Positions 27,594 through 36,680 of a stretch of 64,000 nt of DNA are shown here, one piece after another. The stretch covers positions 5,724,001 to 5,788,000 of the forward strand of contig NZ_CP010945.1 of assembly GCF_000293885.2 (NCBI RefSeq). Reading direction: 5' to 3'. This stretch comes from Pseudomonas fluorescens NCIMB 11764 (GTDB taxonomy: Bacteria; Pseudomonadota; Gammaproteobacteria; Pseudomonadales; Pseudomonadaceae). A program made the translations under genes and the position numbers. Below the pieces are notes generated by a model. The model saw only the letters and a program-made list of their open reading frames with translations, was not told the DNA's origin and searched no databases. Each line of letters opens with the position of its first letter. Position 1 is the first letter of the stretch.

Positions 27594-28820
27594 TCACCCA
27601 TCTATCTGTGCCAATGCCACCCGCAACCGCGCCGCACTCGCCCGCGGACAATTCAACTGAACCCGCTCCAACCCCAACCAATCCGCCATCTGCCGCAAAT
27701 TGACCGCCAACGCCAGCATCCCCTCCTCGTCCAACCCCGCTTCTTCCTCATGCACGGCATGCACTGCGAGCCGCCCCAATGCCCGTTCCGCGCGCAAATC
27801 CACCCGTGCGGCAATCCGCTCGTTGTGTAAAAAAGGCAGCACGTAATAGCCGTAGACCCGCTTGTCCGGCGGCGTGTAGATCTCCAACCGATAGCGAAAA
27901 TCGAACAAGCGCTCGGTGCGACTGCGCTCCCAGATGAGCGAGTCGAACGGTGAAAGCAAGGCGCTGGCTTCGACCTTGCGCGGCACTTTGGGCTCCGGCA
28001 GGCAAAATGCCGGTTGCCGCCAACCCTGAACCTCGCAAGTCAGCAATTGCCCCGTTTCCACCAATTCTGCCAAGCGTGGGCGCGCATCACCGGGGCTCAG
28101 GCGAAAGTAGTCGCGCAAGTCCTTCTCCGTCGCCACCCCCAAGGCATTCGCGGCATGCAGCAACAGCCCGCGCTGGGCCTCGTCCTCCGAGAGCAACGGC
28201 TGCTGCAGAATCGCGGAGGGAATGACCCGCTCCGGCAAATCATAAAGCCGCTCGAATCCACGTCGTCCAGCCACGGTCACCTCACCGGCGGCGAACAACC
28301 ACTCCAGCGCATGCTTTTCCGCGCTCCAGTCCCACCAAGGTCCTGCCCGCTCCTGGCGCGTCGACAGACTCCCGGCACCCAGCGCGCCGAGCTCCTGAAC
28401 CGAGGCCAGCACACGGCGAATGGTGTCCTGCTGCTCACGCCCGAATCGCGCCAGTTGCTGATAGATATCTTCACCCCGGGTCGCCCGCCGCATGCGCCAG
28501 CGCATCAACGGGTACATCGACAGGGGCAGCAACGAGGCTTCATGGCCCCAGTATTCGAACAACGTGCGTCGACGGCCCGAACTCCAGGCAGCCTGGTCGA
28601 GCAAGTCGGATGAGTAGTTGCCGAGGCGGGAAAACAAGGGAAGGTAGTGCGAACGCACCAACGCATTGACCGAATCGATCTGCAAAATGCCCAGCCGCTC
28701 GATCAGGCGATTGAGCTGGACCGCTTTGATCGTCGCCGGCGGCTGGCGCCCATTGAACCCTTGGGCGGCCAGCGCCAGGCGTCGAGCCTGTTTGATGGAA
28801 AAGGACAGCGTTGCGGGCAT
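27594..28820 (-). CDS. AlkX/YcaQ-type DNA glycosylase, winged-helix (HTH_42) family
   Basis: The 408-residue protein belongs to the HTH_42 winged-helix family that includes DNA glycosylases AlkZ and YcaQ (AlkX). The N-terminal segment LGILQIDSVNALVRSHYLPLF near residue 45 contains Q-I-D, the QxD form that distinguishes YcaQ-like crosslink-unhooking enzymes from the QxQ of AlkZ. The pattern WGHEASLLP near 90 is also typical. I placed the start at 28820 because the AAGGAG site lies 7 bases before it; an ATG at 28826 is too close to that site. It likely acts on alkylated or crosslinked DNA. Confidence 0.78.
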   Translation of the reverse strand: MPATLSFSIKQARRLALAAQGFNGRQPPATIKAVQLNRLIERLGILQIDSVNALVRSHYLPLFSRLGNYSSDLLDQAAWSSGRRRTLFEYWGHEASLLPLSMYPLMRWRMRRATRGEDIYQQLARFGREQQDTIRRVLASVQELGALGAGSLSTRQERAGPWWDWSAEKHALEWLFAAGEVTVAGRRGFERLYDLPERVIPSAILQQPLLSEDEAQRGLLLHAANALGVATEKDLRDYFRLSPGDARPRLAELVETGQLLTCEVQGWRQPAFCLPEPKVPRKVEASALLSPFDSLIWERSRTERLFDFRYRLEIYTPPDKRVYGYYVLPFLHNERIAARVDLRAERALGRLAVHAVHEEEAGLDEEGMLALAVNLRQMADWLGLERVQLNCPRASAARLRVALAQIDG

Positions 28821-28884
28821 GAACATCTCCTTGTCTGCTCGCAACCTACCTTACCGGGAGACGGTTTGTGTAGTTGTGGGTTAC

Positions 28885-29100
28885 TCATTTGTGCATCGGG
28901 TCATCCCAGAATGGGCGGATGGTTTCGTGCTCGACATCCGCGCGACTGAGCCCTATGTCCTTCAGTGCTTCGTCGCTCATGCCCGCCAACAACTCGCGTT
29001 CACGGTGCAATTCGTACCAGCGACTGATTTTGTGCAACAGATCTGTCACCACATGGATGGAATGTTTTTCTACTTCGACATAGCCTTTTTGACCTTTCAT
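28885..29100 (-). CDS. DUF1127 small regulatory-type protein
   Basis: The 71-residue protein ends in the DUF1127 motif (LLAGMSDEALKDIGLSRADVE followed by RPFW). The family consists of small basic-helix proteins, and some members bind RNA in alphaproteobacteria. The start MKGQKGYVEVEKHS at 29100 follows a strong GGAGGG, which decides it over a longer reading. It is divergent from the adjacent LysR gene by about 100 bases, so that regulator may control it. Its molecular role here is unknown. Confidence 0.8.
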   Translation of the reverse strand: MKGQKGYVEVEKHSIHVVTDLLHKISRWYELHRERELLAGMSDEALKDIGLSRADVEHETIRPFWDDPMHK

Positions 29101-29196
29101 CTTGTTGCCCTCCGTTTGGGATGGCTCAAGTGTCGCGCCGGAGCTAAGATCAATCCAACGAATGTTTCTGATGCAATACATCTCGGAGATTGATCA

Positions 29197-30051
29197 ATGT
29201 CCGCCTTCCCAAGTATCGATACCGAAGTGCTGCGCACCTTCGTTGCCATCGCCGATCAGGGCGGCTTTACCCGCGCCGGCGAGCTGGTGAATCGCACGCA
29301 GTCCGCCGTGAGTATGCAGATGAAACGGCTGGAAGAGGATGTGTTGCAGCGCCAGTTGTTTCAGCGCGACGGCCGTCAGGTGCGCCTCACCGCTGAAGGC
29401 CAGGTGTTGCTGGGCTACGCGCGGCGCATCCTCAAGCTGCACAGCGAAGTGTTCAACACGTTGCGCGAACCGCACATGGTCGGCATGGTACGCATCGGCA
29501 CACCCGACGATTACGTGATGCGTTTTTTGCCGGGCATCCTGCGGCGATTTGCCCAGTCGTATCCGCTGATCCAGATCGAAGTCCACTGTGAATCATCAAA
29601 ACAATTGCTGCTGCGCCAGGACCTGGACCTGTCCATCGTCACCCGTGAGCCGGGCAACGAGATCGGGCAACTGCTGCGCAAGGAACGTTTTGTCTGGGCC
29701 GAAGCGCAATGCTTCAGTGCCCATGAGCAAACGCCGCTGCCGCTGGCGATGTTCAACAGCGATTGCTTCTGCCGTTTATGGGCCTGCAATGCCCTCGATG
29801 CCATGGGCCGCGATTATCGCGTGGCCTACAACAGTTCAAGCCTGTCGGCGATCATGGCGGTGGTGAGTGCCGGCCTTGCCGTGACCGCACAACTGGAAAG
29901 CCTGATCACCCCCGACATGCGCATTCTCGGTGAAGCCGAAGATCTGCCGATTTTGCCCGAGGCGAGCATCATGCTGTTGCGCAACCTGCACAACCCGTCG
30001 CCGATTACCGAGTGCCTGGCCGAACACATCGTCGAAGGGTTCAAACTTTAA
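29197..30051 (+). CDS. LysR-family transcriptional regulator
   Basis: The 284-residue protein has an N-terminal winged helix-turn-helix (about 8-68: TFVAIADQGGFTRAGELVNR, then SAVSMQMKRLEE) and a periplasmic-binding-like effector domain (about 95-284). The ATG at 29197 lies downstream of a weak GGAG. It is divergent from the DUF1127 gene and convergent with the TSUP exporter, whose end it overlaps by 11 bases. The ligand and targets are unknown. LysR regulators often act on the divergent neighbour. Confidence 0.85.
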   Translation: MSAFPSIDTEVLRTFVAIADQGGFTRAGELVNRTQSAVSMQMKRLEEDVLQRQLFQRDGRQVRLTAEGQVLLGYARRILKLHSEVFNTLREPHMVGMVRIGTPDDYVMRFLPGILRRFAQSYPLIQIEVHCESSKQLLLRQDLDLSIVTREPGNEIGQLLRKERFVWAEAQCFSAHEQTPLPLAMFNSDCFCRLWACNALDAMGRDYRVAYNSSSLSAIMAVVSAGLAVTAQLESLITPDMRILGEAEDLPILPEASIMLLRNLHNPSPITECLAEHIVEGFKL

Positions 30052-30790
30052 AGGCGAGCATCACCGCACACAGCACCAGGAAGCCACAGAACAGCGCGCG
30101 CAGCAGCCGCTCCGGTATGGTGTGGGCGATCTTCACGCCCCAACTGATGCTCAGCAGACCGCCGATGGCCAACGGCACACCGATCATCCAGTCCACTTGA
30201 TGATGCACGGCATAAGTCACCAGCGTGACGCCCGTGCTGGGTAACGCCAGTGCCAGCGACAAGCCTTGGGCAACCACCTGGCTGGTGCCGAACAGGCTGG
30301 TCAGCACGGGCGTTGCCACTACCGCCCCACCCACACCGAACAATCCACCCATGGTCCCGGAAGCCGCGCCGAGCACGCCCAGCCATGGCCATGAGTAATT
30401 CATCTGCGAACTGACCGACACATTGGCGTAGAACATTCGCACCAGGTTGTAGGCCGACAGTGCGATCAGGAATGCGACAAATCCTACGCGCATGGTTTCC
30501 GCATCGATGCCCACCGCCCAGATCGACCCGATCCACGCAAAGCAAAAACCCATCGACGCCAGCGGCAGCGCGTGACGCAACTCGATTTTATTGCGCTGGT
30601 GATAGCGCCACAGCGCCAGCATCACATTCGGCACCACCATGACCAGCGCAGTGCCTTGGGCAATCTGCTGATCGAGCCCGAACAACACCCCCAGCAACGG
30701 AATGGCGATCAGCCCTCCGCCAATCCCAAACAACCCGCCCAGGGTTCCCAGGGCGGCACCGAATACCAGATACATCAAAAATTCAATCAC
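30041..30790 (-). CDS. TSUP-family (TauE/SafE) membrane exporter
   Basis: This 249-residue protein has about eight membrane segments and two internal repeats, each with a Gly-rich motif (LGTLGGLFGIGGGLIAIP near 15 and GTMGGLFGVGGAVVATP near 145). These are the signatures of the sulfite/organosulfonate exporter family. I used the GTG at 30790 (MIEFLMYLVFG) because AGAGG lies nine bases before it; a TTG two codons upstream is too close. The substrate is not known; sulfite or an organic acid are usual for the family. Confidence 0.82.
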   Translation of the reverse strand: MIEFLMYLVFGAALGTLGGLFGIGGGLIAIPLLGVLFGLDQQIAQGTALVMVVPNVMLALWRYHQRNKIELRHALPLASMGFCFAWIGSIWAVGIDAETMRVGFVAFLIALSAYNLVRMFYANVSVSSQMNYSWPWLGVLGAASGTMGGLFGVGGAVVATPVLTSLFGTSQVVAQGLSLALALPSTGVTLVTYAVHHQVDWMIGVPLAIGGLLSISWGVKIAHTIPERLLRALFCGFLVLCAVMLAFKV

Positions 30791-30901
30791 GGCCAATGTC
30801 CTCTCATCTCAGGCGATCCATCCTACGCAGTCGGCGCTGGCGGGGAAACGCATAGCAACGCACAATGGCTGTGCCAACTTTGCATAAGCACTGACTACGC
30901 C

Positions 30902-31858
30902 ATGAACCCCAATCAGTTAACCGAACAGCTGGGCCTGTTCCTCGATGTACTGGAAACCGGCAGTTTCTCCGGCGCATCCCGCCGTTATCCGCTGACACCG
31001 TCGGCCGTGGCGCGGCGCATCGACAGCCTGGAAAACGCCGTCGGCAGCCAGTTGTTTATCCGCAGTACCCATGCCGTGCGCGCGACGCCGGCCGGGTTGG
31101 CATTCGCCGAACGGGCGCGGCGGATTGTGGCCGAACTGCAACTGGCGCGGGCCGAAGCGGTGTCCCTGAGCAGTGCGCCGGAAGGCCTGATACGGATCGA
31201 CGCCCCCGCCGCGTTCGGCCGGCGGCACCTGGCGCCGGTGATCGCTGATTTTCTGGTGCTCTACCCCGGTCTCGATGTGCAACTGCACTTGATCGACAGT
31301 TTTGTCGACATGCAGGGTTTGAACCTGGGCAAGGTTGATCTGGTGCTGCGTACCGGGCAAATGGCCGACACCCGACTGGTAGCCACACCGCTGGCGAGCA
31401 TGGTGCGCATCGCCTGCGCCAGCCCCGACTATCTGAAGCGTCGCGGCGTACCGACCGACCCGGCGCAGTTGATTGAACACGACGGCCTCGACTGGGATGG
31501 CCTCGCCCCACCCTTCGCCTGGCGTTTCGAGCGGGATGGGCAAATGCAAACGCACCGCCCGTCGCGCATCCGCATGAGCGCCAACAATGCCGAGGCGCTG
31601 GCCTGCGGGGCATTGGCCGGGTTGGGTGTCGCGCATCTGCCGACCTGGCTGACCAGCGAATATTTGTTGCGTGGTGAGCTACTGCCCCTGTTTTGCGAAA
31701 ATGGTCTGCCACCTTCGGACACCACCGGCATCTATGCCTTGCGCCTGGAGCAGCAGCCCAATTCCCGCAGTCGTTTGTTGCTGGAATACCTGAAAACCCG
31801 CTTCAGTCCGATTCCGCCATGGGACCTGGCGCTGCAAACCGACCTGGACCGGCACTAG
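30902..31858 (+). CDS. LysR-family transcriptional regulator
   Basis: The 318-residue regulator has an N-terminal helix-turn-helix (LDVLETGSFSGASRRYPLTP, then SAVARRIDSLENAVG) and an effector-binding domain from about residue 90. This is the AaeR/DmlR-like LysR subgroup that starts with a short acidic helix. The gene is divergent from the TSUP exporter by about 110 bases, so it may control that exporter. I used the ATG at 30902. The much longer reading upstream overlaps the exporter and is not real. Confidence 0.85.
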   Translation: MNPNQLTEQLGLFLDVLETGSFSGASRRYPLTPSAVARRIDSLENAVGSQLFIRSTHAVRATPAGLAFAERARRIVAELQLARAEAVSLSSAPEGLIRIDAPAAFGRRHLAPVIADFLVLYPGLDVQLHLIDSFVDMQGLNLGKVDLVLRTGQMADTRLVATPLASMVRIACASPDYLKRRGVPTDPAQLIEHDGLDWDGLAPPFAWRFERDGQMQTHRPSRIRMSANNAEALACGALAGLGVAHLPTWLTSEYLLRGELLPLFCENGLPPSDTTGIYALRLEQQPNSRSRLLLEYLKTRFSPIPPWDLALQTDLDRH

Positions 31859-31927
31859 TCCAGAATTGTCTGGCGCATTAAAGATTCGCCCGCTAGATTT
31901 ATGACGATCACTGATCAAGGCTTCGAA

Positions 31928-32389
31928 ATGAACACCGAGCGCAACACCTCCGATAACTGCGACGCCCTGCTGCTGGATAATCAGGCCTGCTTCGCCCTGC
32001 ATTCCACCTCGCTGCTGATGACCAAGGTCTACAAGCCGCTGTTGCAAGCGCTGGGCCTGACCTATCCGCAATACCTGGCGATGATGGTGTTGTGGGAACA
32101 GGACGGTTTGACCGTAGGCGAAATCAGCACGCGCCTGCTGACCGATCCTGGCTCACTGACGCCACTGCTCAAACGCCTGGAAGCCGAAGGCTTGCTCAGC
32201 CGCACCCGCAGCCGCGAAGACGAGCGAGTTGTGATTGTCGAACTCACCGAACAGGGTCGCGCCTTGCGGGACAAGGCTCGCGGAGTTCCCCAGTGCATCC
32301 TCGGCGCCAGCGGGATGACGCTGGAGAGACTGCAGAAACTGCAGGCAGAGCTGCAAGTGCTGCGGAGCAATCTGCAAGACAGCCTGTAA
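31928..32389 (+). CDS. ohrR: Organic hydroperoxide sensor OhrR (MarR family)
   Basis: This 153-residue MarR-type winged-helix repressor carries the sensing cysteine C21 in NQACFALHS and a second cysteine, C123, in VPQCILG. That is the two-cysteine OhrR type, in which peroxide oxidation creates an intersubunit disulfide and releases DNA. The ATG at 31928 fits the family start; a longer reading adds nine residues. ohr follows after 365 bases that hold a REP doublet and an 18-base palindrome, the likely OhrR operator. Confidence 0.93.
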   Translation: MNTERNTSDNCDALLLDNQACFALHSTSLLMTKVYKPLLQALGLTYPQYLAMMVLWEQDGLTVGEISTRLLTDPGSLTPLLKRLEAEGLLSRTRSREDERVVIVELTEQGRALRDKARGVPQCILGASGMTLERLQKLQAELQVLRSNLQDSL

Positions 32390-32412
32390 TCTTCAAACCA
32401 TCACACATCCAC

Positions 32413-32502
32413 TGTGGGAGCGGACTTGCTCGCGAATGCGGTGTGCCATTCAGCACATGTGTTGACTGACACACCGCATTCGCGAGCAAGCCCGCTCCCA
32501 CA
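32413..32502. repeat. REP doublet, TGTGGGAGCGGACTTGCTCGCGAA family
   Basis: Inverted 33-base arms (32413-32445 and 32470-32502) match almost fully, differing at the GGACT/AGCCC position. The same family recurs at 58248-58340. It lies between ohrR and ohr and may end the ohrR transcript. Confidence 0.87.
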
Positions 32503-32655
32503 TGTTTTTGTGGTGACCTCGGGACTCCGCTTCATCTGCCCCTCGCCTCGAAAAAATTTACTGCCCGAAAATCCTGCCTGAACCGCTCTAATTCCATAGT
32601 CTTGCCGGCAATCACTCCCGGGCCTCACCACGCTTGCCAAACTTTTTTCAAAATT

Positions 32656-32673
32656 TATCTTGCGCGCAAGATA
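32656..32673. promoter_or_regulatory. Probable OhrR operator upstream of ohr
   Basis: TATCTTGCGCGCAAGATA is a perfect 18-base palindrome about 80 bases before the ohr start. Related TAGCGCGCAAA and TAGCGCAAA elements lie at about 32704-32724. The assignment rests on position, the palindrome and the neighbouring ohrR gene. Confidence 0.75.
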
Positions 32674-32754
32674 TTAGCGCGATACATTCATCTCGCACTT
32701 ACTTAGCGCGCAAACATTTAGCGCAAACAAACAAATCCAAACGAGGCGTACACC

Positions 32755-33174
32755 ATGCAAACTCTCTACACCGCAATCGCAACTTCCACTGGTGGCCGTG
32801 ACGGTCGTGCGGTTTCCAGCGATAACATCCTCGACGTCAAACTCGCTACCCCGAAAGAACTCGGCGGTGCTGGCGGCGCAGCCACCAACCCTGAACAACT
32901 GTTCGCCGCCGGTTACTCGGCCTGCTTCATCGGCGCGCTGAAATTCGTCGCCAGCCAGACCAAACGCAGCATCCCGGCCGACGCATCGATCACCGCCCAT
33001 GTCGGTATCGGCCAGATTCCTGGTGGTTTCGGTCTGGACATCGATCTGCACGTCAGCCTGCCAGGTCTTGAACAAGCCGATGCGCAATCCCTGGTCGATG
33101 CTGCCCACCAGGTCTGCCCGTACTCCAACGCCACCCGTGGCAACGTCGATGTGCGCCTGCACGTTACCGTCTAA
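32755..33174 (+). CDS. ohr: Organic hydroperoxide resistance protein Ohr
   Basis: This 139-residue Ohr/OsmC thiol peroxidase reduces organic hydroperoxides. The peroxidatic cysteine lies in GYSACFIGAL near residue 60 and the resolving cysteine in AHQVCPYSNATRGN near 124. NPEQLFAAGYSAC is the Ohr rather than OsmC signature. ATG at 32755 matches the family start MQTLYTAIATSTGGRDG. It is likely repressed by OhrR through the palindrome upstream, and is the first gene after it. Confidence 0.95.
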   Translation: MQTLYTAIATSTGGRDGRAVSSDNILDVKLATPKELGGAGGAATNPEQLFAAGYSACFIGALKFVASQTKRSIPADASITAHVGIGQIPGGFGLDIDLHVSLPGLEQADAQSLVDAAHQVCPYSNATRGNVDVRLHVTV

Positions 33175-33206
33175 CTGCTGATTCCTAGACCGAACAGGAA
33201 ACGAAC

Positions 33207-34220
33207 ATGAACACTTTCAGCAAAGTCTTGACCGGTACCCTTCTCGCCCTGTCCATCCACAGTGCATTCGCGGGCGACGGGGTTGAGCACAACACCCAGG
33301 CGTTCCTCGATGTTCTGAATGCCGGCACCGGCAAACCGATGGAACAGCTTTCCCCGAAAGATGCCCGGGCCATTTTGGTCGGCGCGCAAGCCGGGGTGAA
33401 ATTGACGCTGCCAAAAGCGGATGTCAGCCAGAAGACCATTCAAGTCGACGGCCAACCCATCAGCCTGACCATCGTCCGTCCGGCCGGGGTCAAAGGCGAG
33501 CTGCCGGTGTTCATGTTCTTCCACGGCGGCGGCTGGGTGCTGGGGGATTTCCCGACCCACGAACGCCTGGTTCGGGATCTGGTCACGGGTTCGGGGGCGG
33601 CGGCGGTGTTCGTCAATTACACCCCTTCGCCGGAAGCGCATTACCCGGTGGCGATCAACCAGGCTTATGCCGCGACCCAGTGGGTGGCTGAGCACGGTAA
33701 AGAAATCAATGTCGACGGCAAGCGCCTGGCAGTGGCCGGCAACAGCGTCGGCGGCAACATGGCGGCCGTGGTTGCGCTGATGGCCAAAGACAAAGGCACC
33801 CCGGCGATCAGGTTCCAGGTGCTGCTGTGGCCGGTGACGGACGCAAACTTTGAAACGGCGTCTTACAACCAGTTTGCCGAGGGGCACTTCCTCACCAAGA
33901 ACATGATGAAGTGGTTCTGGGACAACTACACCACTGACGCCAAGCAACGTAACGAGATCTACGCTTCGCCACTGCGCGCGACCACTGCCCAGCTCAAAGG
34001 CTTGCCACCTGCGCTGGTGCAAACAGCCGGCGCCGATGTGCTGCGCGATGAAGGTGAGGCCTACGCCCGCAAACTCGACGAGGCCGGCGTGCCGGTGACG
34101 GCGGTTCGCTACAACGGCATGATTCACGACTACGGCTTGTTGAATGTGGTGAGCCAGGTGCCTGCGGTGCGTTCGGCGATGTTGCAAGCGTCTGAAGAGC
34201 TCAAGCAACACCTGAAATAA
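33207..34220 (+). CDS. Secreted alpha/beta hydrolase, HSL-type
   Basis: The 337-residue protein has a signal peptide (about 1-22, ending HSAFA). The hydrolase fold carries an oxyanion HGGGW motif (near residue 108) and the nucleophile elbow G-N-S-V-G-G near 180. The acidic residue sits around ADVLRDEGE and the terminal His in MIHDYG. It should cleave carboxylic esters in the periplasm. It lies 32 bases after ohr, so it may share the OhrR-controlled transcript; that would be an inference. Confidence 0.82.
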   Translation: MNTFSKVLTGTLLALSIHSAFAGDGVEHNTQAFLDVLNAGTGKPMEQLSPKDARAILVGAQAGVKLTLPKADVSQKTIQVDGQPISLTIVRPAGVKGELPVFMFFHGGGWVLGDFPTHERLVRDLVTGSGAAAVFVNYTPSPEAHYPVAINQAYAATQWVAEHGKEINVDGKRLAVAGNSVGGNMAAVVALMAKDKGTPAIRFQVLLWPVTDANFETASYNQFAEGHFLTKNMMKWFWDNYTTDAKQRNEIYASPLRATTAQLKGLPPALVQTAGADVLRDEGEAYARKLDEAGVPVTAVRYNGMIHDYGLLNVVSQVPAVRSAMLQASEELKQHLK

Positions 34221-34234
34221 AGCAAAAAGCAAAA

Positions 34235-34311
34235 GATCGCAGCCTCGTTTCACTCGGCAGCTCCTGCAAGGGAATACAAAACTCATGCAGGAGCTGCCGA
34301 AGGCTGCGATC
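34235..34311. repeat. REP doublet, GATCGCAGCCT family
   Basis: Inverted arms GATCGCAGCCT (34235-34245) and AGGCTGCGATC (34301-34311) enclose a second pair, CGGCAGCTCCTGCA and TGCAGGAGCTGCCG. A REPIN-like palindrome just upstream of the terminator. Confidence 0.8.
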
Positions 34312-34335
34312 GTTTGATCTTGATATTCGGCCACA

Positions 34336-34365
34336 AAAAAGCCCGACTCAATGGTCGGGCTTTTT
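34336..34365. terminator. Bidirectional terminator, hydrolase / efp
   Basis: GCCCGAC and GTCGGGC form the stem around TCAATG, with A and T runs on the two sides. Convergent genes end on both sides. Confidence 0.9.
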
Positions 34366-34382
34366 CATTCCTGAAGCGGTGC

Positions 34383-34952
34383 TTATTTAGCACGGCCTTT
34401 GTAGGAACCGCCTTCGCGGGTATCGATCTCGATCATGTCGCCGATTTCGATGAAGTCAGCAACCGACAGCTCGGTACCGTTCTTCAGTTTGGCAGGCTTC
34501 ATCACCTTGCCGGAAGTGTCGCCGCGAGCGGAACCTTCGGTGTAGTCAACCTGACGCACGATAGTGGTCGGCAGTTCTACGGAAACCAGACGCTCTTCGA
34601 AGAAGATCGCTTCGCAAACATCGGTCATGCCTTCTTCAACGAAAGGCAGAACGGCTTCGATGTCTTCAGCGTTCAGCTCGTACATGGTGTAGTCGGTGGT
34701 GTCCATGAACGTGTAGGTGTCGCCGCTGATGAAGGACAGGGTCGCTTCTTTGCGGTCGAGGATTACGTCGTCCAGTTTGTCGTCGGCGCTGTAAACGATC
34801 TCGGTCTTGTAACCGGTCAGCAGGTTTTTCAGCTTGGTCTTCATGATCGCGCTGTTACGACCAGACTTGGTGAATTCAGCTTTCTGAACCAGCCAAGGAT
34901 CGTTTTCGAGACGGATCACGGTACCGGGTTTCAGTTCTTTACCAGTTTTCAT
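34383..34952 (-). CDS. efp: Translation elongation factor P
   Basis: The 189-residue protein relieves ribosome stalling at polyproline. It has the KOW-like N-terminal domain with the modification loop K-S-G-R32-N, then two OB domains. Arg32 in place of Lys34 marks the arginine-rhamnosylated EF-P branch, and the cognate rhamnosyltransferase gene, earP, lies 48 bases away on the same strand. The pair should be co-expressed. The ATG at 34952 gives [15 protein letters not shown]. Confidence 0.96.
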   Translation of the reverse strand: MKTGKELKPGTVIRLENDPWLVQKAEFTKSGRNSAIMKTKLKNLLTGYKTEIVYSADDKLDDVILDRKEATLSFISGDTYTFMDTTDYTMYELNAEDIEAVLPFVEEGMTDVCEAIFFEERLVSVELPTTIVRQVDYTEGSARGDTSGKVMKPAKLKNGTELSVADFIEIGDMIEIDTREGGSYKGRAK

Positions 34953-35000
34953 TGCGAATATCCGAATTTGGATGGGATTTACAAAAATCTAGGCCGCGTA

Positions 35001-36143
35001 TCATATCCAATTTAGGTAAAACTGTACCAGCGCCGCGGCAAGATCTGCCTGCAAGGCTTGTTCCAGACACCACGCTTCGGCATGTTTTTGCAGTTCCGGC
35101 CAGTGTTCACGGGTTGTCAGCCAGTGACCCGACATATCATGCCCGGCATTCCACGCACGCCAAAGACCGCTGATCGCCTCGCGGGCAGGCGCAGACAGGC
35201 CTTTTGTGTACAGCGTCAGGAACGCTTCGAGCTTGTCCAGGTGAATGTCTTCGTCCTGCCGATAGATGTGCCAGAGCAGTGGCCGGCCCGCCCACTGAGC
35301 GCGGACAAACGAATCTTCGCCGCGCACAGCATTGAAATCGCAGCACCAGAGCAGGTGATCGTATTGCTCCTGTCGGACGAACGGCAGCACTTGCACGGTC
35401 AAGGCCTCGCGCACATGCACGGCGCCCGCCGCCAATCCCTCGACACCGAGCCAACGCTCGACATCACCCAGAATCCGCCCTTCGGGCACCAACAGATGCG
35501 TCGGTGTCGAATCGGCAGCCATCACATCCAGCCAGCTCGCCAGGCCGCTATTCTCATAGGCGAACAGCGAGATCAGCTGTGCACCTGGCGCGCGATCAAT
35601 CCCTAACCCTTGCAGGAATTTTCGCTGAGCCTCGGGGCTTTGCTGAAATTGCCAGCGTCGCTCGAGCAATCCGCTTTCACGCAGCAAGCCACCGGTGCCC
35701 TTCTGGAAACCCGGAAAGAAAAAGTACTTCTGCACACTTTTGTATTTTACCGACGGCAAACCGTGGCAGCCGATAACCCAGTCTTCAGCACTCAGGTAAT
35801 CAAGGTTCATCCACAACGGCGGCTTTTCCCGCGCGGCCATGGCGTCCATGTAGCCGCTCGGCAGCTGGCAGGCGAATGCGGCGATCACCACATCGGCGGC
35901 GTCGGTGGGTAACCAGTCGGCTGGCCATTGCCGGACTTCGACACCGTCCTGCCATTGCTGCGCGACATGGATGTCGATCTGCGGACAGAGTCGCTCGAAG
36001 GCCCGCAAGTCGTCCACCCACAAACGCACCGCCAGCGAATGCTCGGTGACCAGTTGTCGGGCCAGGCGCCAGGTCACGCCGATGTCGCCAAAGTTGTCGA
36101 CCACGGCGCAAAAAACATCCCAGCGGGTTTTCAATTGAGGCAT
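35001..36143 (-). CDS. earP: EF-P arginine rhamnosyltransferase EarP
   Basis: This 380-residue GT-B enzyme (formerly DUF2331) transfers rhamnose from dTDP-rhamnose to Arg32 of EF-P. The catalytic aspartates lie in VVD16NFGD20IG, and the acidic E276 lies in RGEDSFVRAQWAG. These sit three positions later than D13, D17 and E273 of the studied P. putida enzyme, as I recall them. The gene precedes efp in the same direction. A weak CTGGA site precedes the ATG. Confidence 0.93.
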   Translation of the reverse strand: MPQLKTRWDVFCAVVDNFGDIGVTWRLARQLVTEHSLAVRLWVDDLRAFERLCPQIDIHVAQQWQDGVEVRQWPADWLPTDAADVVIAAFACQLPSGYMDAMAAREKPPLWMNLDYLSAEDWVIGCHGLPSVKYKSVQKYFFFPGFQKGTGGLLRESGLLERRWQFQQSPEAQRKFLQGLGIDRAPGAQLISLFAYENSGLASWLDVMAADSTPTHLLVPEGRILGDVERWLGVEGLAAGAVHVREALTVQVLPFVRQEQYDHLLWCCDFNAVRGEDSFVRAQWAGRPLLWHIYRQDEDIHLDKLEAFLTLYTKGLSAPAREAISGLWRAWNAGHDMSGHWLTTREHWPELQKHAEAWCLEQALQADLAAALVQFYLNWI

Positions 36144-36267
36144 TCCAGGCTCCCGTTGGCAAAGGCGCCGATTGTCCGCATAAATTACTCCGTGCAGAAG
36201 AGCCGACGGCGATTAATCTTCATGCGACAATCGCCACTCGCCCGCGACCACCCGCCAGGAGGCAGTC

Positions 36268-36678
36268 ATGCCCTACCGCCCCAACCCGCGCCGCCGCTTG
36301 CCGATTCAGCTCAATGCCCTGCAACTGACCGGCAGCATTGCCCTCGGATTGTGGCTGGGATTCCTGGCTATTGCGCTGACCTGCTGGCTCGCTTCCCGAC
36401 TGTTGTTCAACGAGCAATTGGCGCCGGTCGCGCAAGCGATAGAGCAACTGGCGAAACCACCTGTGGTCGCGCAACCGGTTCCGGACATTCCACCCCAGAG
36501 CCCGCTGTTCGACCAATACGAAGAGAACCTGCGCAAGAACGAACAGCAGCAACGACTGGATCAGGCCCGCAGCACCCGCCGCAATCTGGCCAATCCGAAA
36601 TGCCAGTTCTGGCTGCAGCAGGACCAGACCGCGCCAAGCGAAAAAAGCCGCGCCAACGTTCTGCAATTCTGCGATTGA
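36268..36678 (+). CDS. Small single-pass membrane protein
   Basis: I do not recognise this 136-residue protein. It has a basic N-terminus (PNPRRRLP) and one membrane helix (about 21-46, GSIALGLWLGFLAIALTCWLASRLL). A Pro-rich and then Glu/Gln/Arg-rich tail with coiled-coil character (YEENLRKNEQQQRLDQARST) contains one Cys pair (C112, C135). AGGAGG precedes the ATG. It ends three bases before the GreAB-like gene, so they probably form an operon. Confidence 0.65.
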   Translation: MPYRPNPRRRLPIQLNALQLTGSIALGLWLGFLAIALTCWLASRLLFNEQLAPVAQAIEQLAKPPVVAQPVPDIPPQSPLFDQYEENLRKNEQQQRLDQARSTRRNLANPKCQFWLQQDQTAPSEKSRANVLQFCD

Positions 36679-36680
36679 CC

